A DNA stretch of 64,000 bases from Pedobacter endophyticus. GTDB taxonomy: Bacteria > Bacteroidota > Bacteroidia > Sphingobacteriales > Sphingobacteriaceae. The translations under genes were made by a program, and so were the position numbers. Each line of letters opens with the position of its first letter. The stretch's first letter is position 1. Below the pieces are notes generated by a model that worked only from the letters and a program-made list of their open reading frames with translations, had not been told where the DNA came from and ran no database searches. The stretch is from NCBI RefSeq assembly GCF_015679185.1, contig NZ_CP064939.1, forward strand, positions 496,001 through 560,000, in the 5' to 3' direction. Below are positions 9,013 to 18,703 of the stretch, in pieces.

Positions 9013-11211
9013 TTAATCTACGATTTCTATTTTAATTTTCTTGTCTTTAACAATGATGTTGTAATCACCAGCTTCTAAAAATCGCTTGCCATCTCCATCC
9101 ACAAAGCTCAGATCGCGTTGTAAATCCACTTCGAATTTATAGGTTTTCGTTTCGCCCCTTTTCAAGAGTTGTTTTTCGAAATACTTTAACTCCTTAACCG
9201 GACGCGAAATGCTTGAAACCGGATCTTGAATAAACCAATGTACAGTCTCGATACCGTCTCGATCTCCGGTATTTTTAACCGGAATTTCTACCGTTAATTT
9301 TTCGTTGCGTTTTATCTGGGTTGATGAAACTTGCAGCTCACCGTATTCAAAAGTGGTGTAGCTCAAACCGTGTGCAAATTCATATAATGGCGTACTTTGA
9401 ATGTCTTGATACTTTCCTTGCTGCGGACGGGCACTCTGCCTGTGGTTGTAATAAATTGGAATTTGACCTGTGGAAAAGGGGAAAGTCATCGCCAGCTTGC
9501 CAGAAGGATTTACACGACCAGACAACACACCCGATAATGGCCTACCGCCGGGTGTTCCCGGTTGCCACACGGTTAAAATCGCATCGCTAAGGGGCTCCAG
9601 TCTGTTCAACTCCAACGGACGACCGCTGGACAATACCAGAATGATCGGCTTGCCCAATTTCTTAAGTTCCATAGCCAATTCTTCCTGTATTTGTGGTAAA
9701 GCGATGGTTGAACGTGAAGCATTTTCTCCACTCCATTCTTTCTTTTCACCTAAACACAATACAATTACGTCAGATTTTGAAGCTAAGGCTATTGCTTCGT
9801 CAAAACCTTTCTTGTCCTGCCCATCAAAATCAGCGCCCAAAGCATAAGAAACCTCGGCTTTGCCTTTATATTCTGCCTGCAAGGCGTCATAAATACTAAT
9901 AACATTGTCGGGTTTGCCTTGAGCAGCCCAGGAACCTAATAAGTTCCCCTGGCTTTTCGCCATAGGGCCGATCAATGCAATTTTTGAGATGTTATTTAGT
10001 GGTAGTGCTTTATTCTTATTTTTAAGCAAAACAATCGACTCTTCAGCCAATTGTTCTGCAATTTTTAAGCTCTCGGGGCGATAAAACCTTTGTTTTTCGG
10101 TACTGGCTAGTGCGTACGGGCGATCAAATAATCCCAATTTAAATTTCACCCTCAGCACACGCTTTACGGCATCATTCAATAAATCCTGAGACACTTTTCC
10201 TTCTTTAACCAGCTCGCCTAAATAGTTATCGTAACTTCTGTTCATCATGTCCATCTCTACGCCTGCCGTAAATGCCTTTAAAGCGGCCTCTTTTTTGTTA
10301 GCGGCTACGCCTTGCGGACGAAGCTGCTCGATAGAACCCCAATCCGAAACTACGAAACCATCGTGTTTCCAGCGCTTTTTCAATACTTCGGTTAAGGTAT
10401 AATGGTTAGCCGAACCCGGCGTTCCGCTGATATCGTTGAACGAACTCATCAAAGTTGCTGCACCAGCCTTCACGCCTTCTTCATAAGGCAACATGTAAGT
10501 ATCCCAAAGCGTCTGATTAGAAATTTCTGAGTACACATAATCGCGGCCAGCTTCCGAAGCGCCGTAACCAATATAATGTTTCAGGCAAGCCGCAACGTTT
10601 TTATCGCCCGACAAATTTTTACCCTGGTAACCTTTGACCGAAGCGACAGTAAAAACGGCATTCGTATAAGTATCTTCGCCATAACCTTCTGCAACACGGC
10701 CCCAACGGCCATCTCTGGCTACGTCAATCATGGGTGAAAAAGTCCAGTCTATACCAGACATCCGAGCTTCCTGCGCTGCTACGCCACAAGCTTTTTCGAC
10801 CAATACCGGATTCCAGGAACAAGCCTGACCTAAAGAAATCGGGTAAATGGTCCGAAAGCCGTGGATGACGTCGTAACCGAAAATAATCGGAATACCCAGG
10901 CGGCTTTGTTCCATGGCTTTCTTTTGTACGGTGTTCCGTAAATCAGCATTGCTGCCAAAATAAATGAGTGATCCAATTTCCGCCGGAATACCCTTCACCG
11001 GATCGGCCATATTGTTGCTATTGTCGTTTCTGCCAAGGGTGTACTGGTTCAGCTGCATCACTTTTTCTTCCAGGGTCATCCGAGCAATCAAATCTTCTAT
11101 TCGCTTCTCGATAGGTTGTCTGGCATCCTTATAAACCGGTGTATCTTCTTTATAGCCCGAAAATAACGTAGCCGAAGTAAGCGCCAGCGCTAAAATTGTC
11201 TTTTTCATCAT
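9013..11211 (-). CDS. GH3 beta-glycosidase (BglX-like)
   Basis: 732-residue periplasmic exo-acting beta-glycosidase (beta-glucosidase/xylosidase type) that would release a terminal sugar from imported oligosaccharides. Blocks in order: RMTLEEKVMQLNQ, the GIDWTFSPMIDVARDGRWGR pocket segment, LKHYIGYG (KH motif), and VVSDWGSI with the nucleophile Asp near residue 289. Then come the alpha/beta sandwich (VIVLCLGEKKEWSGE, with a likely acid/base Glu) and a C-terminal fibronectin III-like domain. The N-terminus LFSGYKED looks like a lipobox in which Cys is replaced by Tyr. The start is separated from the previous gene's stop by two bases, so the two are in one operon. Confidence 0.93.
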   Translation of the reverse strand: MMKKTILALALTSATLFSGYKEDTPVYKDARQPIEKRIEDLIARMTLEEKVMQLNQYTLGRNDNSNNMADPVKGIPAEIGSLIYFGSNADLRNTVQKKAMEQSRLGIPIIFGYDVIHGFRTIYPISLGQACSWNPVLVEKACGVAAQEARMSGIDWTFSPMIDVARDGRWGRVAEGYGEDTYTNAVFTVASVKGYQGKNLSGDKNVAACLKHYIGYGASEAGRDYVYSEISNQTLWDTYMLPYEEGVKAGAATLMSSFNDISGTPGSANHYTLTEVLKKRWKHDGFVVSDWGSIEQLRPQGVAANKKEAALKAFTAGVEMDMMNRSYDNYLGELVKEGKVSQDLLNDAVKRVLRVKFKLGLFDRPYALASTEKQRFYRPESLKIAEQLAEESIVLLKNKNKALPLNNISKIALIGPMAKSQGNLLGSWAAQGKPDNVISIYDALQAEYKGKAEVSYALGADFDGQDKKGFDEAIALASKSDVIVLCLGEKKEWSGENASRSTIALPQIQEELAMELKKLGKPIILVLSSGRPLELNRLEPLSDAILTVWQPGTPGGRPLSGVLSGRVNPSGKLAMTFPFSTGQIPIYYNHRQSARPQQGKYQDIQSTPLYEFAHGLSYTTFEYGELQVSSTQIKRNEKLTVEIPVKNTGDRDGIETVHWFIQDPVSSISRPVKELKYFEKQLLKRGETKTYKFEVDLQRDLSFVDGDGKRFLEAGDYNIIVKDKKIKIEIVD

Positions 11212-11213
11212 CT

Positions 11214-11984
11214 CTATTTAAAAACAGGAATTGGCGATAATTTCATTGTCTTTTGCTGATTGTTTTTGAGCTCGAAAACTACAATTTCGTTTTCTCCTTT
11301 TACCAAATCTTCAGATGGAATTAAGATGGATTGTTGTTTTTCCTCTTCCCAGTAAGAACCGATGTATTTTTGGTTTACCCATACTTCTCCCATTCCCCAT
11401 CCGGTAATATCCAGGTAAGTCTTTTTCAGCTCGTCAATGTTGAAATTCCCTTTATAAAATCCGGGAACAGAAGTTTCTTTACGGTCTTCAAATACAAGGT
11501 CTTTAACCGGATACTGTTTGATCATCAACGGGATCATTTTCCAGTTTGAGACCTTATTTCCAGCTAAAGTGACCTCTCCAAACAAGCCTTTCGAGTTGTC
11601 TGTTATTTCTGGCCCGTAGGTAATTCTACCGATGTTTTCTACATAAATTTGCAGTAAATATTTGCCGGGAGTAGTTTTGATATCGATTTTCTTATGGTTA
11701 TCGGTTAACCTTCCCAGCAACTTTCCATCTATATAAACAGCAGCATAATCACGAACGTTTTCCAGTTCTAAATCTTCACTTTCTGCCTCGGTGGTGATTT
11801 CGGCTTGATATAAAACGTATCCAAACTCCATGTTCAGATCGTTCATTGGCAACAAATTTTCTGCCTCCACTGCCTTTTGGTAAGCCTGATTCAGCGAAGC
11901 TTTCTTGTTAAATACGATCTCCTGCGCCATTAAAGCCTGGCTACCTATTAACGTTAGCCCTAAAGCTATTTTTTTCCACATCAC
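11214..11984 (-). CDS. stand-alone GH35 C-terminal (jelly-roll) domain protein without catalytic barrel
   Basis: 256 residues with a signal peptide (MWKKIALGLTLIGSQALMAQ). Its whole length matches the non-catalytic beta-domains that follow the TIM barrel of GH35 beta-galactosidases: MNDLNMEFGYVLYQAEI, VRDYAAVYIDGKLLGRL, IYVENIGRITYGPEI, KGLFGEVTLAG and WGMGEVWVNQKYIGSYW. The barrel and both catalytic glutamates are missing. It sits between a GH2 and a GH3 gene with gaps of 9 and 2 nt, so it appears maintained as its own gene. A carbohydrate-binding or scaffolding role for galactosides is inference; a decayed relic is less likely given the intact export signal. Confidence 0.8.
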   Translation of the reverse strand: MMWKKIALGLTLIGSQALMAQEIVFNKKASLNQAYQKAVEAENLLPMNDLNMEFGYVLYQAEITTEAESEDLELENVRDYAAVYIDGKLLGRLTDNHKKIDIKTTPGKYLLQIYVENIGRITYGPEITDNSKGLFGEVTLAGNKVSNWKMIPLMIKQYPVKDLVFEDRKETSVPGFYKGNFNIDELKKTYLDITGWGMGEVWVNQKYIGSYWEEEKQQSILIPSEDLVKGENEIVVFELKNNQQKTMKLSPIPVFK

Positions 11985-11993
11985 GTTCCTTTA

Positions 11994-14720
11994 TTAGTTC
12001 GTTAAAAATGATTGGATAAAAGTTTCTTCCACAGAAACCTGCGGCGAAAATTTATCGCTTTTTACATAATTATCTATACTGTACAATAGTTGCTGTGTAG
12101 CCGGACGTTTATTCATATCCATCTTCGTATCTACCGCCAAGACCAACAGTTTTCCGCCGTTTACCTTAGCTTCAAAACCGATACCCAGTTTCTGGTTGTT
12201 ATCGTAACTATCAATCACCTGGATAAACGGGCGAAGTTGTTCCGGAGCACCTTGCATTTCAATTACTTTGGCGTTGTTTAGGATATCCCACCATTGCCAG
12301 TCGGTATGGTATGAGGTGGGAAAGTCGTTAAACATGAGTTGTTTATTGTGTACTAAATTTCCAATAGTCATAGGCGCCCAGGCGAACATGATGGGATTCC
12401 AGAAATGGTTATGGAACATTGATTTACGTCCTTTTACATTTTCGGGAGCAGGATAAAGCACCACCGCTTTACCCGCTGATAATTGCTTTTTAGCCACATC
12501 GTCATAAACAGTAGTGTACAAAACCTGATCGGTAGACTGCATTAACTTTTCATGGCCTGGATAAACCCAAATGTCCCAGCTGTTTTGGATCTGATCGTTA
12601 ACTGATAAATGTACCGTTAGCTTTTGCGAAACACTGATGCCTTTTAACGGGATCGAAAATTCGCCAACCGGCGAAACACTATCATTTGCAATAGTCTGGC
12701 TTTTCAGATTTCCTTTTTGCAATACTTTGCCGCTCTCATCAGTTAACCACCATTTTAACTTTGCATTTTTTAAGGCGGCATTACTATAATTATAAACTTC
12801 TGCTTTACCCGAAAACGTTTCTGAATTGAAAAAGCTACTTTTTTCGTAGCGCAATAAGGCCACTGTAGGCGCACAAAACGCTCTGAACTGTTCGGGTGTA
12901 ACTAAACCTTTGCTATCCCAGAATGGATCTAAGATACCGACTGGCGCATAACCTTGGCCGGGAAAATCGTTAATAGACAATAACTGAAAACCAGCAGATT
13001 TGGATGAACGCAACAATGCCTCAATTACAGCTTTATACTCTAAAACCGTTAATGCCCCGGAAGCACGAAAGAAGTCATTGGCCTGATCTAGCATGCCGTT
13101 TTTCTGCAGCATATCTCTGAATACTTCAAAATTTCGGGCTTCTACCGGGCTATTCGCGTATTTTTTGATCTCTTCAAAGTTCGGATATACACAACGTTGT
13201 CCAGACTCGTGAGAAATTACCGGCACATCAACATCAGACTCGGTGCTCCTATCCCAGTTTGTATTCGGTAAACCTTCGTAAACTTTTACCGGACCTTTAT
13301 TAGTTTGCTGCGATACATAATACTGATCGGATTTTACACGGGTGCGAGCGGTAGAACCACTGTATAAATGACGGGGATCTAACTTGATTCCTTCGGCTGT
13401 CAACTCTTCAATAAAATCGAAATTCCCTGTGATTTCGTTGCCGTTGCAATACAAAACAAATGACGGATGGTTACCATATTCTTTCAAAATTGCTTTAATT
13501 TCCCTGCGAAAGAAGTTGTACCTGTTTTCATCAGGTTCGGCATCCTTACCCCACATTGGCATTTCCACTTCAAAATAAATCCCATGTTTATCCGCCATGC
13601 GAAAGGCCGCTTTTGGCGGGCACCACGAATGGAAACGCAGGTGGTTCATTCCGTAATCTTTCATTAATAACATGATCCGTTCCCACGAAGCATCATCAAC
13701 CGGCACATGACCAGTTTTTGGAAAAACCGCATTCTCCACATTGCCTCGCAAATGCAACGGACGGTTGTTCATCACGACATGATTTTTGCCTTGCTTTACT
13801 TCGCGTAATCCAAAAGTGGTCGCTTTTTCATGCTGATAGTTTATTTTTCCATCAGAAGTGTTTAACTGACAGGTAATCTCGTAAACATTCGGGTTAAACT
13901 CATCCCAAAGTTTGGCAGTTTTACCCATTGGAATATTGGCTTCTACAAAAGTTACCGAGTCTTTGCTCACTACCGCAACTTCATTTTTGAGGTTGTAATT
14001 TTTACCATTTATAGTGAAGGAAGCCTTGCCTGTAAATTGCTTTTTGGTTTCGTTATTGATCTGTAAGCGTACTTTTACCGAGCGGTTTGCAATGTTGGGG
14101 TATACCTGAAGGTCTTCCAAATATACGGGATCAATTGCCACCAGCTTCATTTCTCCCAAGATCCCGTTCCAGTTAATCTGGGTAAATTCGGTATGGGCAT
14201 GGTTCCATTTATGGGTTTTGTATTGAAATCTGTTATCGATACAAACAGTAATCCGATGGGTTTTTCCTGGTTTAACGAAATTGGTTAAATCGTGGTTGTG
14301 TGGTACACTGATATAATCAATGGCACTTACCTCTTTAGTATCAACATAAATTGAACTTAACCAATGCGTACGTTCAAAATACACGAAAATCTTCTTGCCT
14401 TTCCAGGCTGCAGGAATTTCGATGTCGCGTTGGTACCAGGCCGGCCCCATGTACTCGTATTTTCTGGTTAAGCGATCAATGTATTGGTATGGCACTTTAT
14501 AGCCAATTTTATAATCGTCGGTAATGCCTGGAAGCTGGATTTCTTCCGGTAAAATGTGGTTATACCGGGGAGAAAGAGATCCTCTGCGAAAATCCATTAC
14601 ATCGGTTTGAAATCTCCATTTACCAGATAAATCTATGGATGCAGTTTGCGCTTTTAGTGTGTAAGCCTGCATCAAAAAAAGCAGTAACAGTAATATAGTC
14701 AGGTTTTTATAAGGGTTCAT
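11994..14720 (-). CDS. GH2-family glycoside hydrolase (beta-galactosidase/beta-mannosidase clan)
   Basis: 908 residues, exported (signal peptide ending near TLKAQ). GH2 layout: N-terminal sugar-binding jelly roll (IDLSGKWRFQ, PAWYQRDIEIP, FERTHWLSSIYVD), an immunoglobulin-like domain, then a TIM barrel with MNHLRFHSWCPP. The acid/base Glu lies in YCNGNEITG near residue 427 and the probable nucleophile Glu in ISHESGQ near 505. A long C-terminal part (about 650-908) of beta-type domains is beyond the standard GH2 core. The sugar specificity cannot be read from sequence; beta-galactoside is the likely choice from context. Confidence 0.85.
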   Translation of the reverse strand: MNPYKNLTILLLLLFLMQAYTLKAQTASIDLSGKWRFQTDVMDFRRGSLSPRYNHILPEEIQLPGITDDYKIGYKVPYQYIDRLTRKYEYMGPAWYQRDIEIPAAWKGKKIFVYFERTHWLSSIYVDTKEVSAIDYISVPHNHDLTNFVKPGKTHRITVCIDNRFQYKTHKWNHAHTEFTQINWNGILGEMKLVAIDPVYLEDLQVYPNIANRSVKVRLQINNETKKQFTGKASFTINGKNYNLKNEVAVVSKDSVTFVEANIPMGKTAKLWDEFNPNVYEITCQLNTSDGKINYQHEKATTFGLREVKQGKNHVVMNNRPLHLRGNVENAVFPKTGHVPVDDASWERIMLLMKDYGMNHLRFHSWCPPKAAFRMADKHGIYFEVEMPMWGKDAEPDENRYNFFRREIKAILKEYGNHPSFVLYCNGNEITGNFDFIEELTAEGIKLDPRHLYSGSTARTRVKSDQYYVSQQTNKGPVKVYEGLPNTNWDRSTESDVDVPVISHESGQRCVYPNFEEIKKYANSPVEARNFEVFRDMLQKNGMLDQANDFFRASGALTVLEYKAVIEALLRSSKSAGFQLLSINDFPGQGYAPVGILDPFWDSKGLVTPEQFRAFCAPTVALLRYEKSSFFNSETFSGKAEVYNYSNAALKNAKLKWWLTDESGKVLQKGNLKSQTIANDSVSPVGEFSIPLKGISVSQKLTVHLSVNDQIQNSWDIWVYPGHEKLMQSTDQVLYTTVYDDVAKKQLSAGKAVVLYPAPENVKGRKSMFHNHFWNPIMFAWAPMTIGNLVHNKQLMFNDFPTSYHTDWQWWDILNNAKVIEMQGAPEQLRPFIQVIDSYDNNQKLGIGFEAKVNGGKLLVLAVDTKMDMNKRPATQQLLYSIDNYVKSDKFSPQVSVEETFIQSFLTN

Positions 14721-14773
14721 TTGTGGGTGTGCTAATTTTCTATTTCATTATACTTTGGTAATCCTTCCATAAA

Positions 14774-14908
14774 AGATTGCTTCGTCGTTCCTCCTCGCAA
14801 TGACGAAAATAGTGGCGTCGTTGCGAGGCACGAAGCAATCTTAAAGCGATAGGGCGCTTGTAAACAACCGTTGTAGGGTTGCTTCGTCATTCGTCCTCGC
14901 AATGGCGG
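14774..14908. repeat. REP-like inverted repeats between two GH2 genes
   Basis: AGATTGCTTCG (14774-14784) is answered by its inverse CGAAGCAATCT (14831-14841), and the flanks TCGCAATGACG and CGTTGCGAGG also pair. A further partial copy (GGTTGCTTCGTCATTCGTCC) runs to about 14908. It lies inside an otherwise tight operon and may trim or stabilise the message. Confidence 0.65.
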
Positions 14909-14913
14909 TTTTT

Positions 14914-16695
14914 CTATTTACTATCGTAATATTCTTTCATTAAGTACCAGGCTTTCTTTCGGTAGCCCTGGTCAGAGACCAAACCTTTTCTGTTCCAGTC
15001 TTCCTGGTTAGTCGGATGAAAACGGAATGGTGAACGGAAATCAAAAAGCACCCATGGCGAAGTGCCCCTTAGATTTGGGATATGTTTAAACATTTCTAAA
15101 TTCTTTCTGTACAAGGTTGCCTGGTAATCTTCGCTCCATGAGCTCGCTACATCTGCATCTCCGGTTTTTCCGTAAAGTGCTTCACCACCAAATTCAGAAA
15201 TTATTAATGGCTGCCCTTTAGCCACATCCCAGGTTGCTTTATCTGGCGTAACGGGCCAGGGATGGTACCAGCCCAGGTATTTGTTGATTGCTACAACATC
15301 CAACGCTTTGATAAAAGGATCGTCCATTACAAAAACCTGCTTGTCCTTGTTAAAACGAACCAAATCAAAAGCCGCAGTAATCAATCTCGTAGTATCAATC
15401 GATTTGGTAATGTCAATTAGTGATTTAATGAAAGCGTTACGAGGTGCCGACGGCTGCGTTTCGTTGGCTACACCCCAAAACGTTAAAGCAACACGATTTT
15501 TATCCCGCATGATCATCTCACGCATCATTTTGCCAGCTTTTTCTTTGGTCGACTCGTTTTTAAAGTCGATCCCCTGCCAAATCGGAATTTCTTCCCATAG
15601 CAAAAAACCCATTTTTTCGGCCAGCCTAACGGTATATTCGTTCTGTGGATAGTGCGCCAAACGGATCATATTACAACCTAAAGCTTTGGCTTCTGATAAC
15701 AACATAACCGCATCTGCTTCGGAAAAAGCACGACTTTTACGTTGCGGAATTTCTTCATGAAAGGAGATGGATTTTAAGAAAACAGGTTCATCATTCAGAT
15801 AAATATCCTCTCCTTTGACCCAAACATTACGGAAACCGATTTGCTCTTCTACCCGATCGCTCTTACTGGAAACTTTAACCTTGTACAAAGTAGGCGAGCC
15901 CGGCGACCACCGCTTTATTTTCTTCGATGCAAACGAAGTTTTCGCTTCGCCGTTGGCATCTGTTCTAACTGTTTGCTTTAACTGAAGTTCAGGAATTTCG
16001 ATAGTTACCGATTGGCTAACCTTTTCAGAAAGTTCAACGCTGGCATTAATTTTATCGGCTTTGGTTTTATCCAGCTGGATGAAATAATCTTCAATGAACA
16101 CTTTTGGTGTGCTTACTAAAAACACATCACGGGTAATCCCACCGTAATTCCACCAATCGAAAGCCATGGCCGGAATAGCATCAACCTGACGCGTATTATT
16201 AACTTCGACCGCTAAAAAGTTATCTTTTTCTTTTATAGCATCAGTCACCTCGATTTGAAAAGGCGTAAAACCTCCTTCATGCCGACCAATTTCTTTACCG
16301 TTCAGATAAATTCTGCAACGGTAACTTACCGCTCCAAAATAAAGGAATGAACGATTGTCAACTTCCTTTGCTGCATCAAAATGACGAGCATACCAAATGG
16401 TGCCTTCGTAGTATTTAAGTTCGGGCATTTGGCTGTTCCAGTCTGAGGGCACATTTAAGCGAAGTCCGTTATCAAAAGAATATTCGTAAAAATCAATTTT
16501 GGTTTCAGGCTTTTTATTGAGGAAGATTTTGTTTTTTCTCCCCTGGTCGTATAAATCAATAATCGCATCCCATTTCCCATTTAAAGATTGCACATTTCTG
16601 CCATAAACATTGGTCATGGTTTGCTGTGCCATGGAATGTGAAAAAATCAAATTTAAAAAGAGCGACAATGCTAAATAAAAGGTTCTCGGCTTCAT
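14914..16695 (-). CDS. GH2 beta-glucuronidase, exported
   Basis: 593 residues, signal peptide to about SMAQ. It would remove terminal beta-D-glucuronate (possibly galacturonate) from side chains. GH2 order is clear: jelly roll (LNGKWDAIIDLYDQG, EGTIWYARHFD), Ig-like domain, barrel with the acid/base Glu in WGVANETQ near residue 410 and the nucleophile in ISEFGGEALYG near 500. Near 567 the text reads WNRKGLVSDQG: the N-x-K pair is the carboxylate-recognition motif that separates glucuronidases from galactosidases. The next gene upstream ends 12 nt away, so it is co-transcribed. Confidence 0.92.
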   Translation of the reverse strand: MKPRTFYLALSLFLNLIFSHSMAQQTMTNVYGRNVQSLNGKWDAIIDLYDQGRKNKIFLNKKPETKIDFYEYSFDNGLRLNVPSDWNSQMPELKYYEGTIWYARHFDAAKEVDNRSFLYFGAVSYRCRIYLNGKEIGRHEGGFTPFQIEVTDAIKEKDNFLAVEVNNTRQVDAIPAMAFDWWNYGGITRDVFLVSTPKVFIEDYFIQLDKTKADKINASVELSEKVSQSVTIEIPELQLKQTVRTDANGEAKTSFASKKIKRWSPGSPTLYKVKVSSKSDRVEEQIGFRNVWVKGEDIYLNDEPVFLKSISFHEEIPQRKSRAFSEADAVMLLSEAKALGCNMIRLAHYPQNEYTVRLAEKMGFLLWEEIPIWQGIDFKNESTKEKAGKMMREMIMRDKNRVALTFWGVANETQPSAPRNAFIKSLIDITKSIDTTRLITAAFDLVRFNKDKQVFVMDDPFIKALDVVAINKYLGWYHPWPVTPDKATWDVAKGQPLIISEFGGEALYGKTGDADVASSWSEDYQATLYRKNLEMFKHIPNLRGTSPWVLFDFRSPFRFHPTNQEDWNRKGLVSDQGYRKKAWYLMKEYYDSK

Positions 16696-16707
16696 TATTT
16701 TGTGTAT

Positions 16708-18695
16708 TTATTTCTTAGAAATTTTCATGGCGACACCGCCGCCTTTAGCCATAGAAATGGTCATTTTACGATTAGCAGGAATAGTGATGGTTTCTTTTTT
16801 ATAATCGGAGGCGATCCGATTGGCGTTAACGCCGTCTCGATATACCTCCGCTACGTAGTTCCCTTCTCCAAGGAATGATAAATCGATATCAAGCTTACGG
16901 TCATCCCAGTTGGTCATTGCGCCTACATACCAATGATTTGCTTTTTTACGGGCAATGGCGATGTACTTCCCGATCTCACCATCCAAAGCAACCGTCTGGT
17001 CCCAAACGGTTGGAATTGCCGAAATAAAATCGGTGCTTTCCTGCTCTTTTTCGTAATTGGTAGGGCTATCGCAAAGCATGTTTAACGGCGATTCGAAAAT
17101 GACATATTGTGCCAGCTGACGGCAGCGTGTGCCCTGGCTCATCGGTTCATCGTTTATCCCCCGGTGGGTTCTTTTGGTGGCATTACGCATCGCACCCTGC
17201 GTGTAGTCAACCGGTCCGGCCACCATCCGAATGAATGGAAAAGTAACATCATAAGTCACCTGATCTAACTCCGGGCCAGTCCATTTCATTTGTTCCAAAC
17301 CATGAACTGCCTCAAAATTGATCACATTAGGGTAAGTTCTGTTGATGCCTGTAGGTTTATAAGTTCCGTGAAAATCCAGCATCAACTTGTATTTAGCCGC
17401 AACTGCGGCCGCACGGTAATGGAAATCGACCATTTGCTGGTCGTCACGATCCATGAAATCAATCTTGAAACCCTTTACGCCCATTTCTGCATAGTGCTTA
17501 CACACTTTTTCCAAATCTCTTTCGAAAGCGTAATAGCCGGCCCATAAAATGATGCCTACATTTTTAGCTTTTGCATGAGCAATCAGCTTTTTCAAGTCTA
17601 TTTCGGGCACAACCTGAAACAAATCGGCTTTTTTATCGACAGCCCAGCCTTCATCCAAAATCACATATTCAATTCCATTTTTAGCGGCGAAATCGATATA
17701 AGCCTGATAGGTTTTGGTATTGATACCTGCTTCAAAATCTACTTTTGAGAGACCCCAATGGTTCCACCATTCCCATGCTACTTTACCAGGTTTAACCCAG
17801 GAAGCATCTGCCAGTCTTGATGGCGCTGCCAGCTTGTAAACCATATCATTATCTGCAAGTTGTTTATCGTTAGTAGAAACAATTACGATACGCCATGGAA
17901 ACTGAGCTTTAGCTTTACTTTTGGCCAAATAAGGTTGGCGAGCCGTAACCAATTGCTGCAACTCGTTATGTCCGCCTTGTTGGGTTGCCGTTGGATAAGG
18001 CGCAAAATTTGATTGTAAGGAGTTAGAACCGTTAGCGTTAGTGAGAAACATGCCTGGATACTTTCCAAGTCAGCTTCTGCTAAGCAAACCTTTTTACCAT
18101 GATCTAGACTTACCACTAAAGGCGAAAAAGCCAGTTTATCAGCATTGATTTTACTCAATGACGTGTAAGTATATTCGTTCTCAAAAGAATTGAAATACTG
18201 GCTTTCGATATTCTTAAATTTTCCTTTTACATAGGGCACATAGGCGTTGAAATCTTTCGAAAAATTGAAAACAGCCTCCTCGTTTTTTACAGTTATTGGA
18301 TGATTGCCGGTAGATACAAAGCGATAAGCGATACCTTCATCATAAGCTCTGAAAATGAGGTTAAAGTTCTCCCTGAAATTCAAAACCAGCTCGTTGTAAT
18401 GGTCATCAATCTGGCTTCTTTTATAAAACAATGCCTTAATCTGTTGATGGGATGTAGTTGTTTTGGCACTTTTTAGCCGGGAGCCTTTGCCCCAGGTCAC
18501 GCCGTTTTCTAAGGCCATGTTCAAGGCAGAAGGTTTTAAAATGGTATCTCCCTCATGGGTAATGGCATAGCTAATCCTGTCATTCAGGGAAATAGTGGCT
18601 ACTAATTTCCCATCGGGGGATTTTAACTGGTACTTTTTTTGTCCCCAGGAGCTGATGGTAAGGGCTAGTAAAAATGTGGTTAGAATAATTCTCAT
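16708..18695 (-). pseudogene. GH97 alpha-glycosidase interrupted by a one-base frameshift
   Basis: Two overlapping frames together make one GH97 enzyme. The first (from ATG 18695, signal peptide MRIILTTFLLALTISSWGQ) holds the N-terminal beta-sandwich up to VCLAEADLES. The second resumes with YPGMFLTNANGS and holds the catalytic barrel (WEWWNHWGLS, YVILDEGWAV, GFKIDFMDRDDQ, NFEAVHGLEQ) and C-terminal sheet to 16708. The family text expected at the join is ADLE-x-YPGM, which is restored by adding one T near 18055-18064. GH97 contains alpha-glucosidases and alpha-galactosidases; the KIDF Asp hints at the retaining, alpha-galactosidase-like branch. Either a real inactivating mutation or a sequencing error. 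Confidence 0.88.
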
Positions 18696-18703
18696 ATATA
18701 GTC

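Noticed and set aside
10915..10945. CTTTTGTAC half-site inside the GH3 gene
   Set aside because: It is coding sequence, has no partner 21 bp away and no -7 box, so it is not a fourth operator.
17883..18051. The two GH97 pieces as two separate overlapping genes
   Set aside because: Neither has a complete GH97 domain set, the second has no plausible start or signal peptide, and a single-base change joins them exactly at conserved family text.
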